From NCBI GenBank assembly GCA_030267565.1, contig BRXU01000015.1, positions 2,045,001-2,109,000 of the forward strand: a stretch of DNA of 64,000 nucleotides. Reading direction: 5' to 3'. A program made the translations under genes and the position numbers. Position 1 is the stretch's first letter. Each line of letters begins with the position of its first letter. This document shows, piece after piece, positions 12,506 to 23,962 of the stretch. The notes beneath the pieces were generated by a model that was not told where the DNA came from, searched no databases, and saw only the letters and a list, made by a program, of their open reading frames with translations. Source of the DNA: Pleodorina starrii. Taxonomy: Eukaryota; Chlorophyta; Chlorophyceae; Chlamydomonadales; Volvocaceae.

Positions 12506-13691
12506 TGTAGAACAATTATAGCTAGCCAGCCAGATTAGAAAATGAACTTAGCTAGCTGTTCTTTTGGTGCGCACGGGTGCGTGGGCTGTCCTCCACCGCA
12601 GGGGCGGAATGTGAGGCCATCGACTCCCAACAGACCGGGAAGTACTTGAGTGTGCAGCAGCAGCAGCAGTAGCTGTGGGTTGTCAGTCAGCCTGGCTTGA
12701 GCTGTAGGGATGACCACCGAGTTGGGTGCCCGCGATCGGTAGTCGCCACCAGGGAGTGGAGTGGCGCCTTTTTGCAGTGCGTCGTCCTCGACCGGGCATC
12801 GGCGCGGCGAACGCGGCAGGGCGAGGCTGAACAATGCGGTACTTGGACCGGGTGTCTATCTGCGGGCCTCCTGATATCGCATGGGGAGGCAATGGCCGGG
12901 CGGCGCGCACTGCTGGGTGCCGTCGGTATAGATCCAATCCTAGGTCTGCATTCGAAATTTTAAAGCAGCGGGTGTATGTGGAACAGCGTTTTGCATTTAG
13001 GGTTCCGCCAGCGAGAGTGTCGCGCACTTGGTACTTGCTGTCGGCCGCGTCCCGGCATGCGCGCCGCGCCATCGGCCGGGCCATTGTTTTTGCGGTGGGA
13101 GGCCTTTTGCGGCGTCGTCGACGCGCTGCCCGGAGCACGATGAGCTCTAAGGGCGGGGGACAGGGCGCGAAGAGGAATCCTTCCCCTAGGCAGACGGCAG
13201 AACGGCGTTCCGTGTGCGGAGGATGTCCCAGGGATGTGCTCGACATTGGTGGGGCTCATGAGGCAACATCGCCGGCCGTGCGCGTGGTGGTGCATGGCAT
13301 TGTTGTTAAGGAGGCATTGCTATGGTTTGTGTGGTCGCCGTCGGTTGCGCTGAGCCCGCCCCGAATCGCTCGAGGCCAGACTCGAGTGGCCGTGTGTGTG
13401 CGTGTGTGTGTGTTTGCAGCTCTTGGCCAGGCAGGGGAATCATTGACCCGGCCCCCAAGACTGCGGAAAATTGCAGGGTGTGAAGGATGCCCAGGTGTCA
13501 AAGTCAGGAGATGCGCAACTCGTCGACTTGAAATTTATTCCAAGTATTTTTGAAGGGTGTTTACCGGTACCCTAAGTGTTTTCCTTTGTGGTGGCGTGTG
13601 CTTCAGGTTTGCCTGTGCGGGTGTCACGCCCCTCCGACGGGAGGGCGTGTCGTGTTCAGTGCACCGCCAAGTGGCCACTGAAGGAGGTCTG

Positions 13692-13738
13692 TGACGTGAT
13701 GTCTGATGTGATGTGATGTCTGATGTGATGTGATGTGC
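13692..13738. repeat. GATGT-rich tandem repeat
   Basis: Two tandem copies of a unit built from GATGTCTGATGTGATGT. Confidence 0.85.
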
Positions 13739-15532
13739 TCACACCCCCGCATCCGCGAGGGAAAAATGCCTTCCGAGTGCAGATGTGCCGTACTGCCTGG
13801 TTCCTTGGTCTCGGACGCAATCGGATCACCGGTGCATACCCACACCTTGATACCGGCGCTGCAGCATCGTTGGTTGGCCTCACAGGGTGCTGTGTTGTCG
13901 CGGCCGTGGATGCGCTTGCGTGGGCATGTCAATGCGCGTCCGTATGTTTCGCGGGGGTGTTTGTTGCGTGCTTTCGTGCGGTCAGCGCGCGCATGTCTGC
14001 ATGTGTGCATGCCTGGCTGCATGCCCGACGTTTTGGACGGGAGGCATATTCCCCTCACGCCCATTGAGCGTGTCGTACGCTCGTACCCACTTGCATTGAG
14101 GAATTACAAAAACCTGGCCGCCGGATGCCGGAATGTGGGCGGCTGGTGGCGGCAGTCGTGGCATCAAACGACATGTGACCAGAGGGCTGTCTTGCATTCC
14201 GTTATCTCGCCGAAAGGCCGGGTCGGGTCCGTGCCCTAGCTGGGATGGGCGACGGCGAGCGCGCAGCCGGGGAGCCGAGTTAGCGTAAATCGTGCTCTTG
14301 CCGAGCGGCTTGCCACATAGTACCGGTATCTTAGATGTTCAGTCCTGTGCCGCGTTGCTGTTGCCGTGCGCGTTGGTGTTTGTTCGTTGGTGTTGATTGT
14401 GGCTTTTTGGCTCTTTCCGTCGCTGGAGAAGGCGATGAGGCGATGTGGGTTGACCAGGGTTGACCGACCGCGCGCTGGGGATACAAGGTACATACACGCC
14501 GAGCATGCCGCGGGCTTGTCGCGTTGTCGGCAGCAGCGCTGCAGGACAGGTTGCCGTTCAGAAGGGAGAGAGTGGCCTGGGGGTGCTGTTACGCTACCTG
14601 CACACGACCACCGGCGGGTGCTGCGAAGCAAAGCGATGCAAGGCGTGTGCTGCAAAGCGACGCGCGAGTGAGAGGCTGAGCGGGACGAAGGTAGGGAGCA
14701 ATACCGGTAATACGCTTACGTGGCCAAAAGACGAACCGAGAGCGAAGTAAGACTTCAAAGGCGCCCCCGAGTGCTCGATGCCCATCTGTTCACGGAGAGT
14801 CTTCTGCTCGCGTTGACCTGTCGTGTCGACCCAGGTCGTTCTGACCGCTGACGCACGTGGTCAGAGGACGAGATTTGCAACGGGCTACCGTAGCATGTAT
14901 GGATGTAATGACGAACCGAAGGGCAGCCGCTTTCCTGTCACAGTTAGTTGCTGTGTCAGCCATCCAGGGAGCTTGCGCACTGGGTCCAAGCGATTCCGTC
15001 GGCATGTCGGCAGCCATTCCTCGAGTGGCCTTGAACAACGGTGTGGTTCAACTGTTGAGCCCTGTTGTTACGGCGGTAAGGAAGTACCTTGAAGTACACC
15101 CGAGACCCCCCGAGAAAGAGGGTGCCAACTTGCCATGCCGCCAACTGGGATTCAGGGTGGGTTAGGGCTGGAAATCGAAGGATGGGCGGGGATGCATCAG
15201 CGAGGAGGGGTGCGGGGACTGCGGGCTGCCAGCAGCAGTCCGTACCAGTCTTAGGCGGTCCAAAAGGCGCTTCCTTGACGTCCGCGGTACGGTGCCGGTG
15301 GGCAAATGCTGTCCACTTGTCCGAAGCCTTCATTGTCCTTTATTTCCAGGCCGCTGGCTGTACAAAAGTCATCCTTCTCAGTCGGTCGGTGATGTGTCCT
15401 GATGTACCACGCAAGTGAAGGGCAGCTACTCATGTGATATGTCTAACTGCAATTCACGGCACCTTCCGGTACCCTGCCTACCTTACTGAGTTTCTGGGGG
15501 CCGGGCTACGTCCAACAGATTGGGGGTTCCAC

Positions 15533-15995
15533 CACGTGATTCGAACCGGAGGTTGAGGTTGGTCGATTTGGTCGGCATGGACCGCGGACGTCAAAGATGA
15601 GCATTTGCACAGAGCTAATCATATCATTATCCAGTGGTCTTATGAAAAGGCGAAGTGTGATTGTAGCCGGTTCGTCACTGGGACATTGGCTCGTCACGTG
15701 TACGAAACATTTTCGGAGCACCCACTTTATTTACATCGACTTACATGCGCCATGTTGCATAGCCCGCTCCCACACCCGCTCAAACCAACGCACGAAACCT
15801 TTGACCAGGGTCAACACCTTCTCCAGTGTGGCTGGACGCAATTGCCTCGCAGTTGTGCTTGTTCATCGTATATTCCGCCCAAGGAATCAGGTGCGCCGCG
15901 CTGTTGCTCCTTATAGAAAAGAACTTCATGACTTAAAGTGCGTAGCACGGGGAGAGCGTAGCGCGCCCACACCCGTGCCTAACGACCGCCACGTG
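15533..15995. promoter_or_regulatory. Three CACGTG elements upstream of array gene 3
   Basis: CACGTG at 15533, 15695 and 15990, within 0.7 kb of the ATG at 16227. Function inferred from position and from the same element upstream of the sister genes. Confidence 0.25.
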
Positions 15996-16226
15996 CCTGT
16001 CGCCGTCGCGCTCTTGTCGCCCTATCACATTCATCCGTTCATCTCAGTCTCAGGCTACTGGATTTCTTGTGATGTGAACAAGTTACGGCACCCTGCTCAC
16101 ATAAAGCGGGGGGGAAGGCGTCACATCAAGTGCTTGACCTTGATTCCCTTGGCGCTTCAAGCGGCTCCACAACTTATAATTGCACATGTTTCTTTTATCC
16201 ACAGGCAATTTCGGTGCGCGTCCAAG

Positions 16227-17469
16227 ATGGATGTCCCCACACCCGTGGGCTCCCTCGATGCATGGCTGCCGAGCTCCGTCGCAGAGCCCCAAGCCTCCAG
16301 GAGCAGCCCCTTTACATCAAACGTCACCAGCAAACACAGTATCCTGTGGTCGAGCCAGCCGATTCCCATCCCGGGTCTGCAGAGCTCCGTGGGCGCTCGC
16401 AGCGCCATTTCACCTGACTCTGCAAACTGCGCCGGCTTCGGGCCCAACCCAGGAGCACAGCGGCGCCTGCTCGCGGAACTCTCGGGAGTTAGCTTGAAGG
16501 ATGCGACCCACATTTTGGTGCCCCGCGAGGGCACGGTGCGCCGCGGCAGGCGCCTGCGCGCGCCGCCCGTCTGCAGCCCCAGCACCATTACTGGTTTCGG
16601 GGTGACCCTAGGTCCCCGACAGCACGACACGGAGCCCCCAGCTGCAGAGGCGCTATCGGCGACTTCGTTACCGCTGCCTGCGGCACACCAAGGTGAGCGC
16701 GTTGCGTTGGTCGCCTCGACTTAGCGTCCGATAATCCGTCTCGGTCAAGATCTCATCCAACGATCCAAGGTTGATCATCCGCGGCTCCGCCCGGCTCGGC
16801 CGCCACCCCTAAACCCGCTGCTGATGTGGCTTTCAACGACACCGCGATTGAATCAAGCGGACCCCATTCGCTCACCGATGCATTGGTGTCCGTCCGCCCT
16901 GGGTTTGATGCAAAGACCGCGAAACTGATTTACGCCGCACACCCCTCCCCCATCACTCCCTCGCCGCAGCCTCGCCAGTCAGCCTGACGTCCCTCTGTCG
17001 AGCGTTGTCGTCACCCGCCGAGGAGACCGGCACTCTCGCCTGCCCCCTGCGGGCGCCCCCGGCCGCTGTCGCGTGTGACGGCGGCCCCACAGCAGCCGAG
17101 GCGCAGCAGCGTCCGAGCACGGCAGCCGGGCTTGCCCTGCCCATGTCCCGGTCCGCGCCGCTTGGAGCAGCGAGCTCCGTCCCCGCCATTAAGCAGCGCT
17201 GGGAACGCCACGACCGCAGTGACTGCGGCTCCACCATCCCGTGCCCGCCCCGCGGTGTCAACAACTTCATGAAGGAGGGCCCTGCTGCTGGAGTAGTCGC
17301 TGAGCCCGCGCCTGCGCGCTGCGGGCCCCTTGGCCGACCCGCCGCGGCGGCGGCAGTACCGCTGCTGGCGTCATGCTCCGCCAAGCGCGGCCTGTATGAG
17401 GGCACGGTGCGAGGCGGCTGCGTCCGCAACACCTGGAGGTACGCCACCTGCTGCACGGCGGCGGGCTGA
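16227..17469 (+). CDS. Tandem-array gene 3: unknown two-exon SLDAWL/EGTVRGG protein
   Basis: Unrecognised family. ATG at 16227; exon 1 16227-16692, phase-1 donor AAG/GTGAGC; 286-nt intron; exon 2 16979-17469. Predicted 318 aa. The N-terminus reads MDVPTPVGSLDAWLPSS. Exon 1 also contains VPREGTVRRGR, a second version of the C-terminal motif. Exon 2 begins VSLTSLCRALSSPAEE, homologous to the start of exon 2 in genes 2, 4 and 5. The end reads RGLYEGTVRGG then CVRNTWRY and a short Cys-containing tail. The protein is rich in Ala, Pro, Ser and Arg and looks largely disordered; no signal peptide or membrane segment is visible. The ATG is preferred because it directly precedes the conserved motif and lies just after a probable leader-intron acceptor. 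The Trp-Arg codon overlaps an AG/GTAC donor-like site, so a further small exon is possible. Confidence 0.7.
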
Positions 17470-20400
17470 GGCCGGCTGGATTGCGTTTTTGGCGCGTGGT
17501 GTTCATAATTGGTGCTAGGCTGGGAATGGATTTCTTGACCCGATGGGCGCAGATGGGGGCGAACGACGTGACTGGCGTTTCAGCAAGGCAAGAATGTGGG
17601 CCCGTTAGTCCTCGAATCTCGCGCGACGCCTGCGTATGGCCTGGAAGGTTTTCTTGCTGCTAGGTGAGCGAGTTCAGGCACGGCAAAGACACGTCGTATC
17701 TTTGCGGTACAGCGAGGTCTATGCTGTCCCTTCGCTGCAGATGGACCGGAACCTGCGGTCGTAGGCCTAGCGAGGCAACCGAAGGCCGTATCTCGTTGTG
17801 ACACAGATTATTATTATTATTATTACTATCCGCGTCGCCTGCCGACAGGGGGCGGGAAAACGGCTTCCTTGCCGTGGGTTGCATTCCCGGGCGCCAGATC
17901 CTTTCCCTGCTTGTGCACGGGCGGCAGGTGCGGGCAAGGTGTTTGGAGCCAGGCCCGCTCGAGGTCGTTTGCTTCCCGGACAGAGCGGTGGAAGGGTGCG
18001 CGTGTCTTACGTGCCTGGCGAGATCCTGGGAATTTATCCGATATGCCTCAAGCTGCTGGCTGCTGGGGCTGCGGAGAAGTTTATCGCTGTGTCTTAAGGA
18101 GAAATGAGGGGAGTCGAGGGGAGGCAGATGGCGCGAATTAGGAATTGCAGTTGTGAGCGCGGATGGGAGGGGGGAGGAGAAAGCTTAGCTGTGTGTCTGG
18201 TCCGTGAATAGGGCCTTTCGATTAGCTTAGAACCGCCAGGCAGTTTTGGGGCCCGTCTGGCTGACGTACGAGGCAGGTACGAGGGGGTAAAAGTAGAACC
18301 AGCCCTGGCTGGTACAGAGCTGGGTGAAAAGACTTTGTGCCATCGCAGGCTTATTATTAAGAGGACGTCGCAGGCTTGGTTTCGCATGCATGTACGCATG
18401 TTTGAGGGAAGAACCTACCGGTACGTGCGCGGGACGAGGCGGCAGGGCGCCGCACCTGGCTTGGCCGAGCGGCTTTGACTCGGGACGGGCTGTCGTGCTT
18501 GTGCCCTTCCTTGCTTCTTTCCTCGTCGTGGCACTGGCCTCGTGTGCAAGCATCCCTTCCTAAGAGCACGAGCCACGGGGGTTGCCGATGCGCCCCTTCG
18601 GAATTGCTTGGCATGGGGAGTGGGCTGCTGCATGCGGCGGTGTATCCTGGTGTGCACCGCTGGGCATACAGTACATCCATGGATAGTGTTTTCCGCTGCT
18701 GGAACGCGACTGCTTGGCCTTTTTTGGCTGCTGACATTTCGGCAGCGAGGCCCGTCCTCGTAGCATATGATATAGTACATATGACATGATTTCTCGGGTT
18801 TTCTGCTTCGTCTCCCCTGTGGCATAGGTCACGGAAACGGGTTAAGAGGCGCTCGAGCTGGATTGAGGCTGCTTGGCTTGACATGGCGCGCTGATGCGGG
18901 CATGGCGTGGCGTGTTGCATGAACCCGGAAGCGAGTCGCCCGTCGCACGGGGGGTATTGAGTATGCGCGGGTCTCGTAGGGAGGCGGCGATTTGGACTGA
19001 TTGACCGGTGCGCTTTCATGGGTTGGCGGGGCTAGCTTCGCCTGCGACCCGGACGTGCCGAGTGGACAAGGCTCCAGCGAAGCTGCCGAAGAGCGGGATA
19101 AGCGGCACCTGTGTCTAAGTTTCTTTGCCGTGCGACGCATGGCATTGACACCACCAAATAATTTTTTGTTCGTTTCGTTTGCTTCATGCACTATCGGATT
19201 CGTTTGCTTCATGCACTGTCGAGGATTCCTGGATTTCAGCGCGTCATGCAGTCAGGTAGCGGGCACGCAAGTCCTGCCGTTACGACGTGCTTATTATTTC
19301 CATTACCTGTTGGCCACTCATGCAGAATGCGTGTTGTGCAGACAGACTTAATGTGTTGGGGAGGGCTCCACCGCTGAGGTCGCTGCGGAAAGACGCAGAT
19401 AGATGGGCCGGTCGGTGCTGTGACTTTGTTTCCGCGCGGCGCATCGCGTCGTTTCGGCTCAAGTGGTGTTGCCACGCGACGTTAAGCTTTGGGATAACCG
19501 CCCGTCTGCGCCCTGATCCCGGCGCTTAATGAGCATGCGGGTCACGCCCCTTTGAATATCTGCAGTGGTCAGAAGTAATTCGGGCCCACTGTAAAACGTT
19601 CGTGCCACACATTTACCCCAACAGTAGGAGCCCTACTTGAGGCGAACCATCCAGCGGTCTCGAGCTGTTTCGGCGCCTGGGCCAGTCAGCTCGTTTTCCC
19701 CTTGGCAAAAGGAGCAGGCCCTGCTTTGCCGGCGCAGCGACTCCACTCCTTGAAGGGGGGGATACGGACCCTGCTGATTGACGCGCTGCGTGGGGGATGG
19801 TGGTGGCCGGCGGCATTGCGTTGTCGCCGCCTCAGACTCAACTCCACAGGCTGTTGCGCATAACGCCGGCACATGGCTGCCAGAGCGCGGCGCTTCGGCG
19901 GCACCTATAACCGAATTTGCGGGAAGCTCGCTTCAACCCAACCTGTCGTGCGTTACAGCCCTGAGAGGGCACGAGAAGCCTCCCGCTGCGCGCTGCGTCC
20001 TCTCTGACAGACAAAGTGAACTGGCGGTGAAGCGGCTTCGCACCAGTATGTATGTATAAGGTGGGAAGACGTTTTTTGGGGTTGAGTGCGTTGGTGGATC
20101 AGGATGAATGGGAGGTAGGTCCATGGGTCATCGTGGCGCCAAGCAGTGTAAGGAAAGGAGATAGGCCAGTATTATGCAAGCCCATAAATTTATTTGCAGC
20201 TGCTGGCGTATGCACAAATGCGAGAAATGTGACACCAAACCGCTATCGTACGGCTTGCATCGATTTTGTCCACTTGACATCACACCTTGCCGGTGGCTTA
20301 CTATGTAGCTTTTTACAAGCCTCCCTAGGTTATACTCATATGACGCGCATATATATGTCCGCAGCCGTGCAAATTTAGGGTTCGGACCATACGTGGTTCA

Positions 20401-20890
20401 CAAAGTTTCTTGAGGAGCAATATTCATGCCATCAACCAACAAGAATCTTCTGAAGCAGCAACACTGTACCTCATATATCTCCGTCTCTTCGCTTGATTTG
20501 TGCTCTTCAGGTGGGTCCCCGTGGCACGGACGCACGTGGTACGTTGGATCAGGTTGCCATACAATGACCGCCAGTGACTCCCGCCTTTTGGTGTTAGTCT
20601 TTGCGTTTAGATATAGAAGTGTTGCACAGTAGCAAGTGCAGCTGCTGAGGCAGTTGTCGCCTTCGCCTGCATCCTGCCACCCCGTGCACGCCGTGAGAGC
20701 CTCGCCGGAAGCTCATTGGGGCGACGTGACGCTCACTTAAATACTAGATACTTATGCCTCGGTAGCTGCGAAGCAGCGGCGAGTCGCGGAACTGGTGGCT
20801 CCATTCACAGTTGGCGCCAGGCCGCCGTCATGTCCCGAGAGGTTCTGTCCCGGCTCTGCTTCTTGATCACACGCAGATCCTGACGGCCTC
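17470..20890. other. Intergenic spacer between array genes 3 and 4
   Basis: No supported gene. Contains a short ATT run (about 17811-17826) and an AT-richer promoter-like stretch at 20150-20640 with CACGTG at 20533. An acceptor-like CACACGCAG ends about 14 nt before the next ATG. Confidence 0.5.
20533..20538. promoter_or_regulatory. CACGTG element upstream of array gene 4
   Basis: Single G-box-like palindrome about 350 nt before the ATG at 20891. Function inferred only. Confidence 0.25.
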
Positions 20891-22122
20891 ATGGAAATTT
20901 CGCCTCCAAATTCGGTCGGCTCCCTTGACGATTGGCTCGCCAAGGCTCCGCTTGCTGCCTCGGAAGCGAGGCAAGCTAGCCCATTCGCGGCAGTTTCCCA
21001 CGGCGCGCGCCGCTTGAAGCCGGCGCAATCGATGCCTGCATCAAGGTCGCCAGATACAACTATTCAGGAAACGGACCAGCCCTTGCCCTCTCTAGCTGCT
21101 CTCCTTCGCGATGTACCGTGCTGTACCTCGCCTTGCCCGCAAGAACGGCCGGCCCGCTTCGATGAAGAGCGGACTATGCACCACGGCAGGCTGCGTTCAG
21201 CAGCTTGCATGAAGAGCGATGCCCAGCCCATCACCAGGGCTGCGTGCCACGGTCTAGGCGGACCTTCTAACTTCCTGGGATCCGCCGCCTCTCTCCCCGC
21301 CAGGGCGACCCAAGGTGAGCACCCGATCTAGGCTGACGTATCTGCCCGTCCGGTTTATTTTTTGTCGCGTCGGCGCAACCCTTTCACTCCCTGTCCCTCA
21401 TGCTACCCCTTCGCCTTCTGTCCGTCCTACGGTATTTCCCACACCGGTGTCTTTGTACCCTCCTGCTCTCCTCTGCGATCGGCGAATGAAAAGTCCATTA
21501 GCGGTGCCGTAACTGCAGCACGCCCCGAAAGCTGACTAGCCGTGTTACGCCATTGGCCGCATCGTATCAACCGCCCTCCCTCCCCTCCCTTCGGCCCTCT
21601 GTGCACTCAGCCGCGGTCAGCCTGGAGTCCCTCTGTACGGCGCTTTCCTCGCCAGCCGCCCACGTGACGCTCGCGACCGCCTACACTCGGTGTTTATACA
21701 GCAATGAGCCCAAGATCCAACTCCCTGCCGACAGCGCCGCCGCCGCGGTTGCCGTCGCCGCGGCCTTCAGCCGGTCCATGACCACGCTCCCGTCCCTTCC
21801 GGAGACGTCGTCGTCGTCGTCGTCTTCTCTGTCTGGGGCATCATCTAACGGCTGCCTGTTTCCGTACATCGGCTGCTGGAACTACGACAAGTTGGCCGTT
21901 GGTACGAGCATTGATTCGTCGGGCCCGCGCTCGCTGCTCCCGCCGATCGGGGTATCCAACGGCCACCGCGAAAGCGACACAACCGCAGCAGCCAGCGGCG
22001 GCGGCTGCGGCTACCCGGGCGCTGGCTCAGCGGAGTCGGGGCGACGAGGCCTGAGCGAGGGCACGGTGCGCGGAGGCAGCCCGCGAAACTCTTGGAGGTA
22101 CTGCTCAGCCCCACAGCTCTAG
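20891..22122 (+). CDS. Tandem-array gene 4: unknown two-exon SLDDWL/EGTVRGG protein
   Basis: Unrecognised family. Exon 1 20891-21314 (phase-1 donor CAAG/GTGAGC), 296-nt intron, exon 2 21611-22122; predicted 311 aa. N-terminus MEISPPNSVGSLDDWLAKAP. Exon 2 begins AAVSLESLCTALSSPA, matching gene 3. Near the end is RGLSEGTVRGG followed by SPRNSWRY, the same motif as genes 1 and 3 but with Cys replaced by Ser. A Ser run lies in the middle of exon 2 (encoded near 21810-21830) and the rest is Ala/Ser/Pro-rich. No membrane or catalytic motif is visible. As in genes 1 and 3 the final Trp-Arg codon coincides with AG/GTAC, a possible donor; an acceptor-like GGTTTTGTAG lies at about 22278. TGTAA at 22473 may be the polyadenylation signal. 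Confidence 0.72.
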
Positions 22123-22472
22123 CGGAAGTTTCCGTTGCGCGTGGTGGTTGGCGGTTGGTGAAGCAAGCGTGGCGCCACCAGCGGATGTGGTGTTTGGACC
22201 CCGTGCAGCCAGAGTAGTAACGTTGGGTGTCGTCCGCTGACCCCACCACAAAAATAAGCGATTTTGCGGGTTTTGTAGGCGGACAGTTCGTCGCCTGCCT
22301 GCCTGAGTCCCTTATTCCGATTACATAAGTGCCCCGAGGCACGGACAGGACAGTTTAATAGTACGGCATACTGATTGGATGTGGCACGTGCTTGTCCGAG
22401 CATCTGTGCGAGGCGAGGCGCGCAGTTGTCGCCTAACCGCTCGACGCCCACGTCCGAGCTGGTAGCGCCGGT

Positions 22473-22477
22473 TGTAA
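22473..22477 (+). promoter_or_regulatory. Putative TGTAA polyadenylation signal of array gene 4
   Basis: TGTAA, the usual polyadenylation signal in volvocine algae, 351 nt after the stop codon. A pentamer can arise by chance. Confidence 0.4.
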
Positions 22478-23857
22478 GTAGTCCAGAGGACGGCGGCTGC
22501 AGGAACAATAGCCGGCCGTCGCGTGGTGCGTGGTGCGTGGTGAATAGAGAGACGTCGAGATTGCTGCGCCGGGGCAAGTATGGCGGATGTGAGGTAGGAC
22601 GCGTTTGCAAGCTGCTGTGGTGTGGTGTGATCTGGTTGCTCCTGGGGGGCCGGCGAAGTGTGTTGACGGATTATGTTTGGGTTAAAAGAGCTGCAGGAAG
22701 GCTAGGGGGGCATACCCAACGCCTCCTCGCGGCAGGGTTTGGGATTCTGTGTTGTGCTTCGCTGCAAGAGCCTGCCCGGAGTGGTGTCCGGTGAAAAGGC
22801 GGAAGCTCCTTTTCCGGGAACGGGAAGTTCATTTTGAGTCGGCCCCGAGCTGTTCTCGAACCGGGGAAAGGGGTGTTGTTTGCCGCATGCGCACGCCGAC
22901 CGACCCACGGCATGGTGCGCGGAGGGGTTTGACCGCAGGTGACCGCATCGCACCTTTGTGACCGACCCGTGGGTCTCGACCCTTGGCTGCCGCTGCCGCC
23001 GCCATTGCCGCTGCCGCACCGGACAGGGGGGTCCTCGACGTGCCGCCCTCGCCATCGAACGCCATTCTCCTTCGGCACGCGCCGGCGACCCGCTTTGCCG
23101 TTCTGGCGCGACGCGAGTTAAGTAACATAGTTTATATGACGGATGGGAAGGGAACTGCGGTGCAGTACAAGCGGCGTGCTTGGAGTTTTGGGATATGTAT
23201 GATTATGTATGTGTGGCTATATTATTAAGTGTTGCATGAGGCCCTGCCCTCCGGGAGGATGGGTTTGTCAGCGGGGCCCCAGTGCTGGCGGGGCTTGTCC
23301 ACATAGCGGCGGCGCCCGTAGCTGCGTTTCGCGCCTGGTGGGGGGGCATGCGGTGCGGCGTTGAGCGGCATTGAGCCCAAGGCCCGTTACGCTGGTCGGG
23401 TGTACCGCACAAACTGCGAATCAAAGAGGGGCGGGTGCATTACACCTTTTCCTAAGGATGCATTGGACCTAAAGCAGCCCTTGGGGACCACTCGCGATTT
23501 TTTCCCTCCATGTGCTGTGTCTTGGGCCGCGGGCCTCCCCGCGTTCCGCCGGCGTGTCCTCCGACCGGGGAGGGGGGTGTAATAAAGAAGAGACCGCAGC
23601 GGGAGACGGTCGGGGGGTGCGGAGTTGCAGGCGGTGGGCTACAGCCCGCGCCCGGGAGCGCGGCACGCGTCCTGGAAGGCCGGCGAAGTTCCGCTAGAGT
23701 AGGCATGCTTGTTGTCTGGGTTGGCCGTGTATTTGTTGTTGAGGGTTTGTTCCTTTGTTACTTGTTGTCAGCGTAGGGTACGATGATGATCATGATGATG
23801 CCTGGGTCCGTGTGACCGCCGCTGGAGGTTTGCTGCACGGAGGCGCAGGAGGAGGTC

Positions 23858-23962
23858 GGGAACAAGGCTGGCTTGGTCGCAGTTGCAGCACGCTCCCTCA
23901 CAACATTTTGGGCAGGGAACAAGGCTGGCTTGGTCGCTGCACGCTCCCTCACAACATTTTGG
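23858..23962. repeat. Imperfect direct duplication of about 50 bp
   Basis: Copy 1 (23858-23912) and copy 2 (23915-23962) share GGGAACAAGGCTGGCTTGGT and the end CTCCCTCACAACATTTTGG. Copy 1 has about seven extra bases in the middle. Non-coding as far as can be seen. Confidence 0.9.

Larger units (their letters stand above)
11956..16204. other. Intergenic spacer between array genes 2 and 3
   Basis: No supported gene. Contains a TGTGC pentamer array, a short CAG run near 12655 and a GATGT-rich tandem repeat near 13700. Three CACGTG palindromes lie at 15533-15995. A strong pyrimidine-rich acceptor (TTTCTTTTATCCACAG) ends at 16204, 22 nt before the next ATG, suggesting a 5'-UTR intron. Confidence 0.5.

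Noticed and set aside
15530..15555. GATTCGAACC, reverse of a tRNA T-loop
   Set aside because: No matching acceptor, D or anticodon stems nearby.
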